Below are positions 1 to 10,676 of a stretch of DNA of 64,000 nt, piece after piece; position 1 is the stretch's first letter, and every line of letters begins with the position of its first letter. A model generated the notes under the pieces. It searched no databases. It was not told where the DNA came from and was given only the letters and a program-made list of their open reading frames with translations. The stretch is from Prunus persica (taxonomy: Eukaryota > Streptophyta > Magnoliopsida > Rosales > Rosaceae): NCBI RefSeq assembly GCF_000346465.2, contig NC_034013.1, forward strand, positions 5,787,598 to 5,851,597, in the 5' to 3' direction. A program made the position numbers and the translations under genes.

Positions 1-1163
1 GTATGGAGCTAAAAACTTGCTTTGATAGTTTTTGGACTGATGTTGCATCTGCTACTATATTGCTAGGATGATCTCTTCACGTGAAAATGAGGTTGATGAT
101 GTTTGGCTTCACATGGTCTTCTTGTGTTTGCTGCTATGGTTTATCATGCTTCCATCATCTTGTCTATATTGTGTAGCTCTTCTTCTCCTAAACTATTTCA
201 ATATGAGTTGTCATTGTCTTCTGGTTTAATTTGTGCTGCTATCTGGCTATAGATTTCATCAAAAACTTTTGCTCATGTTGTGCTTATCCTGAATTTATAT
301 GTGTCATCTGGTCTTCTGGATGTAGACTCTGAATAAATCTTGACAAAGTTGGATTGGTGAAGGAGGGTCAGACAATCATCATTGAACAGTTGTTGCTCAG
401 CTATTATTGCTCCTCTATATTTTTGAATGTCCTGCTTGGTAGGGATTCCTATCTTTGCTAATTCTGCAGGACTAAGTAGTTCATTATAAGAAATAATTAT
501 ACTATGTTGTGCTCTATCTGAGTAAATACTATCCTCAAACCATTCTAGGGATATATTGGTGAAATCTAATTTTACTCTCTTCCAAAGAGGAATATAGAAA
601 CTTATGACTTCTTTTAATTTTGAGGGAAATGAATCTAAATTATCACTAGTTTCAATATAAAGTTAACCTAAATAACCATATTTTGCTAAAAAATGCTAGA
701 GTAACTGTGATAGTTTTTTGTTTATGCTCTAAATGCAGTTTTATATATTCAACCATGTTAATACTAGCTAAGTAAATAGTCTAATGAGAACATATTTGGT
801 AATAATTTTTATACCAGGATGTGTATTATTTTTTAAATTGAAAAGAAAAGCTTGAATGTATAGTTGAAGAGATGTATTCATACTCTATCTAATCATATGA
901 CTCTTAACATCTTGTGGTAAAAATCTGTACATTTCTTTAGCTAGAGTTTGAAGAAAATATGGATTTTTAGTTTTTTGCTCAAAGGGAAAATTCTCTATTA
1001 TGCTCAAGTAAGTTCGGTTCATTAGCCTTTTTTTCTTGTAAAACCGTACTTAAATTTTGACATCTTAAATTAATGATTCTAAAATTTCTTACTATTGTAT
1101 CATACTCCTCTTTTGCTCTTCATGTTTTTCCTGCCAAAAAGAAAGTTGTTGTTTTGCTCTTTT
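1..1163 (-). mobile_element. Endogenous pararetrovirus-like relic, copy 1
   Basis: This stretch is nearly identical to 8920-10085, and is read as viral-like because that second copy is the direct continuation, across the CACTA insertion, of a segment carrying a caulimovirid-type RNase H (20237-21040). On the minus strand, short open stretches can be read around 970-1120 and 350-640, separated by stops and AT-rich decayed sequence, so nothing here is intact. The left edge of the window coincides with the left edge of the repeat, so the copy may continue outside. The protein family of these stretches was not recognised; Caulimoviridae assignment rests on the linked RNase H segment. An unclassified LTR retroelement is the main alternative. 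Confidence 0.45.
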
Positions 1164-2342
1164 CACTACTACATTTTAAGATTTGCGCAACAAAGACAAT
1201 TTCGTCGCGCAAAGTTACATCTAGTCGCACAATTTCAAGCGCGACAGAAAATTCGTCGCGCACAATCGGTCGTGCAAAGAGCGTGAAGAAAGACTTTGCG
1301 CAACCAATTTTTTCATTCGTCGCGCAAAACTATGCGACGGTTATCCTTCGTTGCACAAAAGGTTTAGGGATGACACAACTATTCGTCGCACATACTTATG
1401 TGCGACGAAAAAAGGTTCGTCACGACAACAATGCACGACGGATAATATTCGTCACGCGATTCGTGTCGTAGACATTTGCGGCACCAAGAGTTCTTTGTCG
1501 TGCAATTCGTGTCTACAACGTTTGCGAGACGAAAGACTTCGTCGTGCAAGAATAAATTATATGTATTTTAAAAAAAAAATTACCTTTTTTTATTTTGTAA
1601 AATGTGAATTTGTGCGACAAGAAAGGTTTCGTCGCGCAAAATTAAAATATATATATATTATTTAAATTTAATATTACATTTATTTTTTTTATTTTGTAAA
1701 AAAATAAATTTGGTTTTTTTTTGGTAATAAAATGAAATTGCAATAAAAAAATGAATTGTAAAGAACACATTTATTATATAAAATAAAATAAATGTATACT
1801 ACAAGAGAAATATTTAAAAAATAATTAAGAAAATAAAAAAACTAATCAAATAATGTTCCAAAATCTACATTGTCGTCTGGCACATGAGGCTCGGGGGTCT
1901 ACAAGGGCCGTCGTCTAGTGGGATGCTCGGGGTGGACGCCCTAAACCCAAAATGCGGGACTGTGTGAGGGACTGCAGAATAACCGACATCTGACTCTGAA
2001 GAGTGGCCACCTGTGCTGTCAAAGTAGTCACCTGACTGTTTGACTGCGCTGATGAACGTGGTCTGGGTTCCCTCGGCCGGGCATTCCCCATCCCTCGACA
2101 ATATGTCCCCGATCTCCTCCCTAGAGTATGATCCAACGTCTCTGTCAAGATCAGAAACTCACCATCCTGTGGAAGATCCACATACTCGATCGGAGTATCG
2201 GGAGGAAGTTGGGAGGCAGACTCCTGAAGAACCAACTGGCTCTTCTCCACCATCGCCGTCTGTTTAGCATAACATAAAAATATAAATTAAAACATTCATA
2301 TAATAACCTTTAAACTTGAATGCATAACATAAGAATTAAAAT
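1164..2342 (-). mobile_element. Truncated CACTA transposon end
   Basis: Begins with the diagnostic CACTACTACA terminus at 1164, preceded by TTT, followed by a subterminal array of the motif TTCGTCGCGCAAA in both orientations (for example 1201-1213 and about 1317). It then runs into the C-terminal part of a TNPA-like gene read on the minus strand (about 1865-2265; coiled-coil-like segment with QVTTLTAQVATLQSQ). The remaining roughly 9 kb of the element is missing here and copia sequence follows at 2343. The intact counterpart is 10086-20233. Confidence 0.85.
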
Positions 2343-3895
2343 ATGGTTCAACTATAAAGTGGACACATGATCAAATTCATGATGAAGTCTCTTCCTCAAG
2401 AGTTCAAGAAACAGATTCTGAACCAAGAAGAGGAACAATAACAAAAGTATCAAAGAACTTTGGGCCATATTTTCTTACTTTCTTGTCTGAAAGTGAACCA
2501 CAAACTTATCATGAAGCCATAACTTCACCTGAGGCTCCTTTTTGGAAGGAAGCAATAAAAAGTGAAGTAGAGTCCATTATGCAAAATAATACATGAGAAT
2601 TGGTTGATTTACCTCCTGATAAGAACCCACTGGACGCAAATGTATTTTCAAAAAGAAGCTAAAAGTTGATGGCACCATTGACAAGTATAAGGCACGTTTA
2701 GTTGCTAAGGGATACCGCCAAAAGGAAGGTTTGGATTATTTCGACACTTATTCTCCAATTTCACGTATTACATCTATTAGGATGCTAATAGCAATTGCAG
2801 TTGTTTACAATTTGGATATAAACCAAATGGATGTAAAAACTGCTTTTCTAAATGGAGAATTAGATAAAGAAATATACATATAACAATCTAAGGGGTTTGT
2901 GATTCAAGGATAAGAAAAGAAGATGTGTAAGCTTGGGAAGTCATTATATGGACTTAAACAAGCACCAAAACAAGGTGTGTAATATCCATTGATTATGTAA
3001 ATTCAAAGGAAAATATAGCAGATCCTTTGACAAAAGGCCTACCAAGAGATCAAACACTGTATGCATCAAGGGGAATGGGACTCAAGCCAATTCAATGAAT
3101 CAAACCGGGCTGAAACCTAACCTAGTTGATTGGGGATCCCATGGTCTAGGTTCAATAGGCAAACTAGTTGGGGATGATTCAAAGTATTGAACACACATAA
3201 TGCCCATTTCTATGATACGTGTGTGTTGTCTATTGATGATTGAGGGTATGCTTATGCATTTAATGACATTAATATCTTGTTATCAAGAGTAATATGACAA
3301 ACTATTCTCAATTAATGTCACCTATGTAGGAGTAAATGTGGGGTCGCATTTTTGAGAGTTAATATGGCTAAAACTCTCTAAAGCTCCTAGGAAAACTAGA
3401 ATTTGTTCAGGACCAAAATGAACACAAACGTATGAATTGATGTGTGTCATATTTGATATGTGTGAGATATATTGTCTTGGTTTACTAATAAGAGTGAATA
3501 GTTCAAGTTCATTATATCCACTGTGTCACCAGGTGGACCTAATATATTTTCACTAGGGTAAGTTCAAGTCCAAAAGACACTTCTCCTGATGCATATCATT
3601 TCTACTATCTCTGAGGTGATCCAGGGATCATTTGCATTTAAATTTCCATTCAAATGTGGGGTATGTGTTTAGGTGTTTGAATACAAATTTCAACTCAAAT
3701 GTGGGGTATTGTTGTTTTTGCAAGGCATTGCAAATATGTTTGAGTTGATATTAGTCCTACATTAGAAAATTAGAATTCCTTAAAGGTGTTTATAAGATTT
3801 GTCAAAATCAACCAGTACTTAGGTAGAATATTGATTCATTGATATTCATCCCGTAACAATGGATACAATATAAACGTGTACGAGTCCTATCAACA
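2343..3895 (+). mobile_element. Ty1-copia retrotransposon fragment, internally deleted
   Basis: Plus-strand translation shows the start of a copia reverse transcriptase (about 2520-2960: WELVDLPP-like region, then DGTIDKYKARLVAKGYRQ, QMDVKTAFLNGEL and SLYGLKQAPKQ). At about 2973 it jumps directly to the last residues of the polyprotein (SKENIADPLTKGLPRDQ, ending about 3098). The catalytic half of the reverse transcriptase and most of RNase H are therefore deleted, and in-frame stops occur (e.g. about 2883). The 3' untranslated region and probably a short 3' LTR follow. The LTR limits (about 3711 to 3895, TGTTG...CAACA) are a guess. The 5' side is cut where it meets the CACTA relic. Confidence 0.8.
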
Positions 3896-3954
3896 TAGAG
3901 ATAACTATCTAGGATTTACATAAATAGGATAGAAACACATGAACTAATTTGAAG

Positions 3955-4475
3955 TACTTCTTCAAGAATTATCACAATCTGATAATTGTGCCAACAACAA
4001 AGCTTCTGGTAGTTTTCCCAAGCACAACAATTGTGCCACCTGCCATGTACTTACAAGTTACAATTACCATCATCGAACACTTTCCACAATTGTTATATTC
4101 CCCCTCAATGGCGAACCCAAAATCTTTATGCTACCACAGCATTGAAATAGTCATCCCCGCTAATGAAACATAAAGAGCTGCATTACCAATCACAATGTGT
4201 ACTTTTGAATCGAACTTGCTTGGTGGATAATCTACAATCGTCCCTTTTGACAATCATTTACCCAAACACAAGCCTGATGTCATGGCAGAGGAATGCTGGT
4301 ATGCTCGGTTCTTCACTTCCACAGAATTTGATATGCAAGTTGTCAACAAGAAACACAGACCTATTTTAGCATTTGGTCAGCCCAAGCGTTGTCCCAACAG
4401 TATGATTACATTGCAAATTGGTGCTTTAAAATATACAGGAAGTGCCTTTTCTTATAGCAACGTTGGAAAGAGAAA
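3955..4475 (-). pseudogene. Glutamate synthase (GOGAT) C-terminal fragment, decayed
   Basis: Minus-strand translation gives, in order but in shifting frames, segments typical of the C-terminal beta-helix (GXGXG) domain of ferredoxin- or NADH-dependent glutamate synthase. They are a VGTTL...IHIKFCGSEEPSIPAFLC stretch (about 4290-4415), a GTIVDYPPSKFD...HIVIGNAALY stretch (about 4150-4240), and KYMAGGTIVVLGKTTRSF (about 3985-4050). Stops and at least one frameshift interrupt them. An intact enzyme is about 1,600 residues, so this is a small dead piece of a gene normally made of more than thirty exons. The segments run together without introns, which hints at a cDNA-derived (processed) copy. Identification is by remembered motif similarity, not a search. 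Confidence 0.68.
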
Positions 4476-5674
4476 TTAGTTTGTAGTCAAGACTCATATC
4501 AAAAACCCGTGTGCTATAAGGTTGACTACGAACTAGTTGTTGCACCAATTAACCCGTGAATATAATTAGGGTATTGTTAAGCGAATATTAAAATTAACTG
4601 AATACACTTTATTATCAAACTATTTATTGAATTTCTAAGTTACCCTAATATAAAATGATCAAAATGAACATACTGAATTGTGAAATAAATGTTATTTTGA
4701 TAAGTACACACTCATCATATTCAACCCTAAATTGAATTGTAAAACCAAAAAGTTTTTGTAACTTTCATGACAGAGTTGCTCATCAACTTCCTTGGCTTCT
4801 CCGCATCTGTAAAAAAGCTGACCTTCCCATCAAATACCAAGGCCCAGCCTTCACCACCGTAAAACAGTGCTATTCATATGACCTACTTGTGGCCCCTAGA
4901 CCAATTGAATTGAGTACAAGCATTAACATGTAGGATTTCGTTTGGTTTGCTATGCGTGGGTAGGAATTGAAACTTGGACCAAAAGTGAGGACTAGTTTAG
5001 AATATTCTGGAAACAACTCAATACTTAATGGACGTCTGAGTAAGAGCATCGATAATTCTTGGTTGCATAATTCAAGAACATGGTTAGGCTGATGTTCCTA
5101 CTATGGTTCAAACTAGTATACTTGATGCTTTCATGCATTCCCAATTTGAAATTGAATGCCTCTGCCTTCTCAATTAGGAGTGGGCTTCCAGAGATACAAT
5201 ACAACTATCCCCTGTTGAAGTTTGGCGTTGTGTGATAGTGTAATAGGGTGTATAAGGGGTATTTTGGTAGATAAATAGGGTGTACTTAGATCATAAAGTG
5301 TACTCAGTTAATTTTAGGGTTTCTTTAACAACACTTATACAATTAACATGTGTTTTGCATCAAATATGGCTTTGGGGCCCACTTTGTCAAAATTAGGGTT
5401 TTGGAAGTGCAATCATCTTATTCTCTCCTCTTTTTTTAGATAAATAAAAAAATAAAATAAAAAAAGATTAGTGCAGATAAAAATGGAAGAAAACCAATCT
5501 TTATTAGTATGTATGTATGTGTATGCACAGCAGCACAAAAATACATTATTTTACATATTTTCACCAAACGTTTGTTTATTCATACAGGACAAATTAAAGA
5601 AGGTATGAAACAGAGCACACATTAGGGTTCATAATTTTTCCCAAATATTATATGATATGAATAATTTCCCCCGA
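4476..5674. other. Intergenic, no recognised gene
   Basis: AT-rich. A minus-strand open stretch around 4760-4860 (YGGEGWALVFDGKVSFF) looks protein-like, but I could not place it and stops surround it. The region nearest 5675 is presumably the 3' flank of the myo-inositol oxygenase gene. Confidence 0.4.
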
Positions 5675-6770
5675 TCACCATCTGAGCTTTTCTGGGAAGT
5701 ACTTGTCAATAAGAGATAAATAGTAAGGCTTTACTTTCTCAACATCAATTCGAACTTTGCTCTTGCTATAGAGGTCATATTTGTTGAATATTTGAAGCCA
5801 CTTCAAATTCTCTTCATCCTCCTTGTTCATTAGGTGTTCATATGCCCCAGATTTGTGCAGAGGATAAAAAGAGTGATACCTAATGATGAACAATCCAGCC
5901 TGAGGCAAAGTGCTTCCATTTTCCTTGGCCACCAAGTACATGTAGTCATCATGACCCCATGACATCATCACATTTTCAAGTCCACATCCATGGGAGTAAA
6001 TTCCGTACTTAGAATTATATGAAGGGTTGTTGTGGTCTGGATTTTCCTTGAAGTACTTGTGGTGAACAATGGCCTCATCAAAAGCACACCCAAGAGGATG
6101 CGTGTCTCCGACCACAGCCCATTGAGGAAGCCCTCCAAACTTAGGAAGCAGAAGCACTTTTCCAAGGTCATGAATAAGAGCAGTCAAGTGCAGCCAATCT
6201 TCATTGGGATAGTCTTTTCTAACTGCTTCTGCTGTTTGCAACAAGTGCTCAATCTGTGGTTCATCCAAATCAGGGTCACTGTCATCCACAACCTCATTCA
6301 GGAGCTCACAACATTCCCATATGCTCATTTCCACTCTATTCAACTTGCTATACTCCTCTCTCATCTTCTTCACGAAATCGTACGTTTGGTTAATGTGGTT
6401 CAGCCGGTAGAATTCCTCCACGCCTTTCTGCCTCTCACTTTCTGCATTATAGTCCCTGCAATCAATTCATTTTCATACCATGCATGCCGCACTTTAGTTC
6501 ATATTGTTCACTGAAAGAAACAAACACATCTAGCCAGCTTGAATTTGTTCACCAAATAATATGTATGTCTCATTATTTGAACATTTGAACGAATGAAATA
6601 ACAGTCGCATCATTTGGTTGATAAATTTAGTGTACAAATTTCGTGAGTGTACATAATATAGTGTTTACGTAAAAATGTGAACAAAAGCATAATAACGCAA
6701 ACCTGAATGACTGCCCAAATGAATTAATTTCGGGGGAAATGAACGCGTCGCTTGCTGGTGCCACAGCCAT
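5675..6770 (-). CDS. MIOX: Myo-inositol oxygenase (MIOX)
   Basis: Cytosolic non-haem di-iron enzyme that opens myo-inositol with oxygen to give D-glucuronate, feeding UDP-glucuronate for cell walls. Two coding exons: 6703-6770 (ATG at 6770, 22 codons plus AG) and 5675-6455. The intron has GT/AG borders, and the codon split across it gives the conserved ...FGQSF-R-DYNAESERQK junction. The product is 282 residues. All six family iron ligands are present with family spacing: H93, H118-D119, H181, H207, D240, within IEHLLQTAEAVRKDYP, IHDLG, SWGHDDYMYLVAKEN, RYHSFYPLH and NKYDLYSK. It ends in the usual YFPEKLRW. The N-terminus is shorter than in many plant homologues (about 305-317 aa) but this is the non-conserved tail. 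Plant MIOX genes usually have many introns; here the whole catalytic part is one exon. A TATA box lies upstream. Confidence 0.95.
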
Positions 6771-6876
6771 TTGTACGAAATTGCCGGTGCTTCTATATGA
6801 CTCAAAATGAAACGAATTGAAAAAGAAGCAGAGAAGAAATTAAGTTGGCGCCCATCAATGGTAAAACATGTTGGGT

Positions 6877-6883
6877 TTTTATA
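6877..6883 (-). promoter_or_regulatory. Putative TATA box of MIOX
   Basis: Minus strand reads TATAAAA, 107 bases upstream of the ATG at 6770, a usual distance for a short leader. Confidence 0.55.
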
Positions 6884-7783
6884 GTCCCATAAAAAAAAGT
6901 CCTTGTGTGGATAATTATAAGAGCATTAGAGTCCTTAACTGAAAATATTATCTGTCTTAAACCATTTTATCCGACTAATCCGAATGAAACGCTCAAATAC
7001 AAGGGAAGCAATTGATAAGGCTGCCCATATTTGGAAATTTTAGCCTCTCGATATGGCTTGAAATAAAATTCTTCGAACTGAAGAAATATGTTTTTACTAT
7101 TTTTCACTGACGATTGATACCAACGGCTTACTTGTCACCCTCTAAATTGAACAGCCTTCCATAACCATTAAAATTGTCAATGCAGTTTAACATTATCTCT
7201 TTAGTGTTGTTTTTTTTCTGTTACTTCTACGGTTTGTTTATTTTAGTGTTTCTTATCAACGAGTGAGGAGACATATTCGAATTTGAGAAGTCTTATAACA
7301 TGTTATGTGCACAGGACGCTCTTTAAACCAAGTGTTACATATACTCAAGTGCTATAACAGGAATATAAATTATCAACAAATTACACTCATATATATATAT
7401 ATATATTGTAAAATATAGTCTTCATTCAAAATCACATAGATTTGGGACCTTTTAGCTACATGGTGGTTATGGCAATAATCGTACCTCAATTTGATGAGTT
7501 CTTAACCGCACAAGAAATCCACATGTAGACCGTATAATTAAAACCAGCCACCCAAATAATGCCGCATATTGCCAATGAGATTTAGTCTATTGAAAAATGG
7601 TATTGATTTGTAGATCAGTAATTTTAAGTTCAAATCTCTATTGCACCTTGTCAGCATGTGTGAGAAAATCCTCCTCTCTGCTCCTAACTACGTCAACAAC
7701 AACAACAACAATAATAATAATAATGTTGCATTTTTTTACACTTCAATAATATAATCCTGAAAGCTGCAATTTTGATTATAGTT
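6884..7783. other. Intergenic; MIOX upstream region with microsatellites
   Basis: No gene seen. Contains an (AT)n run near 7390-7407 and a CAA/TAA trinucleotide run near 7697-7724. The solo LTR that follows separates MIOX from the viral relic. Confidence 0.6.
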
Positions 7784-7788
7784 GCAAC

Positions 7789-8537
7789 TGTTAGGAAATA
7801 ATCAGTAAATGTTTTATACTATAGGATCACTATATTATTGCACAACTCTTAAAATATAAACAGTAGCAAAATTATGAAATTTGTATAAATGTGCAAATAT
7901 AAATTAAGTACAGAATACTAACTTTTATTGAAGATAGAGGCTTGCGTATTCGCAATGTCCTAAAGACAGAATTTCGCCTCTTCTCAGTGCTTGAAGTTCA
8001 ACAGGCGTCTATCTCCCAGGATTCAACTATCTATAATTCAAGGGTCCAGCACCGGATCCTTGAATTCTGGCGAACGTTGGTGTGCTTCTCTCCAATACAG
8101 TAGGTAACTTTAAAACAGTATGAGATAGTTCAAGAAAAAAGATGTCCGTATTATGGCCTAGGACTCGTGGTTTTATAACAGAATTACACCCCTTCAAATT
8201 AGCAGTTAGTATCAGTTATACCTATTCAAATTCAAACAAAAAGATAAGTCTTTCTAGTTTGAATTTAACTTCTGCCAAAAGAAATCCGAAAAATAAAAAA
8301 TAATTATTTTATTTTCGGGCTAGGTATATTTCTTTTTACTTTTCAGAGACCCCAAGGCCCAAGTCTTGATTATTTAAATATTAATATTAATCAAGCAAGC
8401 CAACCATGATAGTCTTCACTACCAAGCCCATCAGCCCACCAACCTTTATTTAATTGATATTAAGGTTTCATGCTTATAAAGCATATGGAACCTTTTGTTT
8501 TCTCCAATGTGGGACATTTGCTTTCAAACTTCCAACA
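7789..8537 (-). mobile_element. Solo LTR, probably Ty1-copia
   Basis: A 749-bp element bounded by TGTTAGGAA at 7789 and TTCCAACA ending at 8537, i.e. matching TG...CA ends with a short inverted repeat. It is flanked by a perfect 5-bp direct repeat GCAAC (7784-7788 and 8538-8542). No internal coding sequence or second LTR is present, which is the signature of recombination between two LTRs. On the minus strand the start carries a TCCCACATTGG motif common at the 5' end of copia-type LTRs, hence the strand call. Confidence 0.8.
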
Positions 8538-8542
8538 GCAAC

Positions 8543-8919
8543 AACAATATTGATGCCTACACTAGAAGGTCAAACCGTAAGTGTCGTGGGAGACGAGTTT
8601 CGTTGGAATATACCTCGAAATCATTTCAGATCATCGGAATTTTACAGTCGTTGGGCTTCACATTATAATTTTTTTGTTGGAGACATACTAGGTAAACTTC
8701 ACTCTTTAGCTATATATTATGCAACAACAACAAAATTGGTTGAAGCAATGACTAAAAAGAAGGGGAACTTATAAATAAATTCAAAATGGGTGAAGTATTT
8801 ATAAAGAAAGATAAAATTAAAGTGTTTGGACAATAATGCCTTTATTCATTTTTGGATTGCCTAAGGAATCCTTTTCTGCTTTTCAGATGATGCCAAAGGA
8901 TTGTTGCTTGAAGCTTGCC
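8543..8919 (+). mobile_element. Retroelement/virus-like coding fragment, plus strand
   Basis: Plus strand stays open from the solo LTR to about 8774 with a plausible protein (WNIPRNHFRSSEFYSRWASH). Bases 8761-8809 match, in inverted orientation, 20990-21039 in the RNase H-bearing relic. That places this piece in the same viral-like family but rearranged and inverted. Around 8845-8880 there is weak similarity to the small MITE found at 50288 and 51066. Function of the coding piece not recognised. Confidence 0.35.
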
Positions 8920-10085
8920 GTATGGAGCTAAAAACTTGCTTTGATAGTTTTTGGACTGATGTTGCATCTGCTACTATATTGCTAGGATGATCTCTTCACG
9001 TGAAAATGAGGTTGATGATGTTTGGCTTCACATGGTCTTCTTGTGTTTGCTGCTATGGTTTTATCATGCTTCCATCATCTTGTCTATATTGTGTAGCTCT
9101 TCTTCTCTTAAGCTATTTCAATATGAGTTGTCATTGTCTTCTGGTTTAATTTGTGCTGCTATCTGGCTATAGATTTCATCAAAAACTTTTGCTCATGTTG
9201 TGCTTATCCTGAATTTATATGTGTCATCTGGTCTCCTGGATGTAAACTCTGAATAAATCTTGACAAAGTTGGATTGGTGAAGGAGGGTCAGACAATCATC
9301 ATTGAACAGTTGTTGCTCAGCTATTATTGCTCCTCTATATTTTTGAATGTCCTGCTTGGTAGGGATTCCTATCTTTGCTAATTCTGCAGGACTAAGTAGT
9401 TCATTATAAGAAATAATTATACTATGTTGTGCTCTATCTAGGTAAATACTATCCTCAAACGATTCTAGGGATATATTGGTGAAATCTAATTTTACTCTCT
9501 TCCAAAGAGGAATATAGAAACTTATGACTTCTTTTAATTTTGAGGGAAATGAATCTAAATAATCACTATTTTCAATATAAAGTTATAACCTAAATAACCA
9601 TATTTTGCTAAAAAATACTAGAGTAACGGTGATAGTTTTTTTGTTTATGCTCTAAATGCAGTTTTATATATTCAACCATGTTAATACTAGCTAAGTAAAT
9701 AGTCTAATGAGAACATATTTGGTAATAATTTTTATACCAGGATGTGTATTATTTTTTAAATTGAAAAGAAAAGCTTGAATGTATAGTTGAAGAGATGTAT
9801 TCATACTCTATCTAATCATATGACTCTTAACATCTTGTGGTAAAAATCTATACATTTCTTTAGCTAGAGTTTGAAGAAAATATGGATTTTTAGTTTTTTG
9901 CTCGAAGGGAAAATTCTCTATTATGCTCAGTAAGTTGGGTTCATTAGCCTTTTTTTCTTGTAAAACCGTACTTAAATTTTGACATCTTAAATTAATGATT
10001 CTAAAATTTCTTACTATTGTATCATACTCCTCTTTTGCTCTTCATGTTTTTCCTGGCAAAAAGAAAGTTGTTGTTTTGCTCTTTT
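8920..10085 (-). mobile_element. Endogenous pararetrovirus-like relic, copy 2 (left of CACTA)
   Basis: Minus-strand open stretches include one of about 90 codons at roughly 9810-10080, ending at a stop, and another at roughly 9270-9550; between them the frame is lost. The 3-bp duplication TTT at 10083-10085 and 20234-20236 shows that this block and 20237-21040 were one continuous sequence before the CACTA insertion. Viral-like assignment comes from the RNase H on the other side. Confidence 0.5.
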
Positions 10086-10105
10086 CACTACTACATTTTA
10101 AGATT

Positions 10106-10480
10106 TGCGCAACAAAGACAATTTCGTCGCGCAAAGTTACATCTAGTCGCACAATTTCAAGTGCGACAGAAAATCAGTCGCGCACAATCGGTCGTGCGAA
10201 AAGCGTGAAGAAAGACTTTGCGCGACCAATTTTTTCATTCGTCGCGCAAAACTATGCGACGGTTATCTTTCGTTGCACAAAAGGTTCAGGGATGACACAA
10301 CTATTCGTCGCACATACTTATGTGCGACGAAAGAAGGTTCGTCACGACAACAATGCACGACGGATAATATTTGTCACGCGATTCGTGTCGTAGATATTTG
10401 CGGCACCAAGAGTTCTTTGTCGTGTAATTCGTGTCTACAACGTTTGCGCAACGAAAGACTTCGTCGCGCAAAATTAAAAA
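10106..10480. repeat. CACTA subterminal repeat array (TNPA-gene side)
   Basis: Dense copies of a CpG-rich motif close to TTCGTCGCGCAAA and its complement, such as 10123-10135 and around 10239-10251. In En/Spm such arrays bind the element's TNPA protein; the same role here is inferred by analogy. Confidence 0.8.
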
Positions 10481-10676
10481 ATATATATATTATTTAAATT
10501 TAATATTACGTTTTTTTTTTTAATTTTGTAAAAAAATAAATTTGGTTTTTTTTTTTTTGGTAATAAAATGAAATTGGTATAAAAAAATGAATTCTAAAGA
10601 ACACATTTATTATATAAAATAAAATAAATGTATACTACAAGAGAAATATTTAAAAAATAATTAAGAAAATAAAAAA

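Larger units (their letters stand above)
1..2342. repeat. Large direct repeat, copy 1
   Basis: Aligns almost base for base with 8920-11208, including viral-like flank, CACTA terminus and the end of the TNPA-like gene. Copy 1 has about 90 extra bases near 1545-1635 and lacks about 60 bases found in copy 2 near 10735-10815. The similarity stops abruptly at 2342, where copia sequence begins. Both copies share the junction between viral relic and CACTA end, so the duplication happened after the CACTA insertion. Confidence 0.9.

Noticed and set aside
1073..1665. Arg/Ser-rich plus-strand frames across the CACTA end
   Set aside because: Produced by the repeated TTCGTCGCGCAAA motif; not coding.
8987..9172. 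61-codon plus-strand frame in the duplicated block
   Set aside because: Opposite strand to the viral-like coding text, and copy 1 does not preserve the frame.
10106..10480. CRISPR-like array suggested by regularly repeated motifs
   Set aside because: Motifs occur in both orientations at irregular spacing and lie at CACTA ends; this is plant nuclear DNA.
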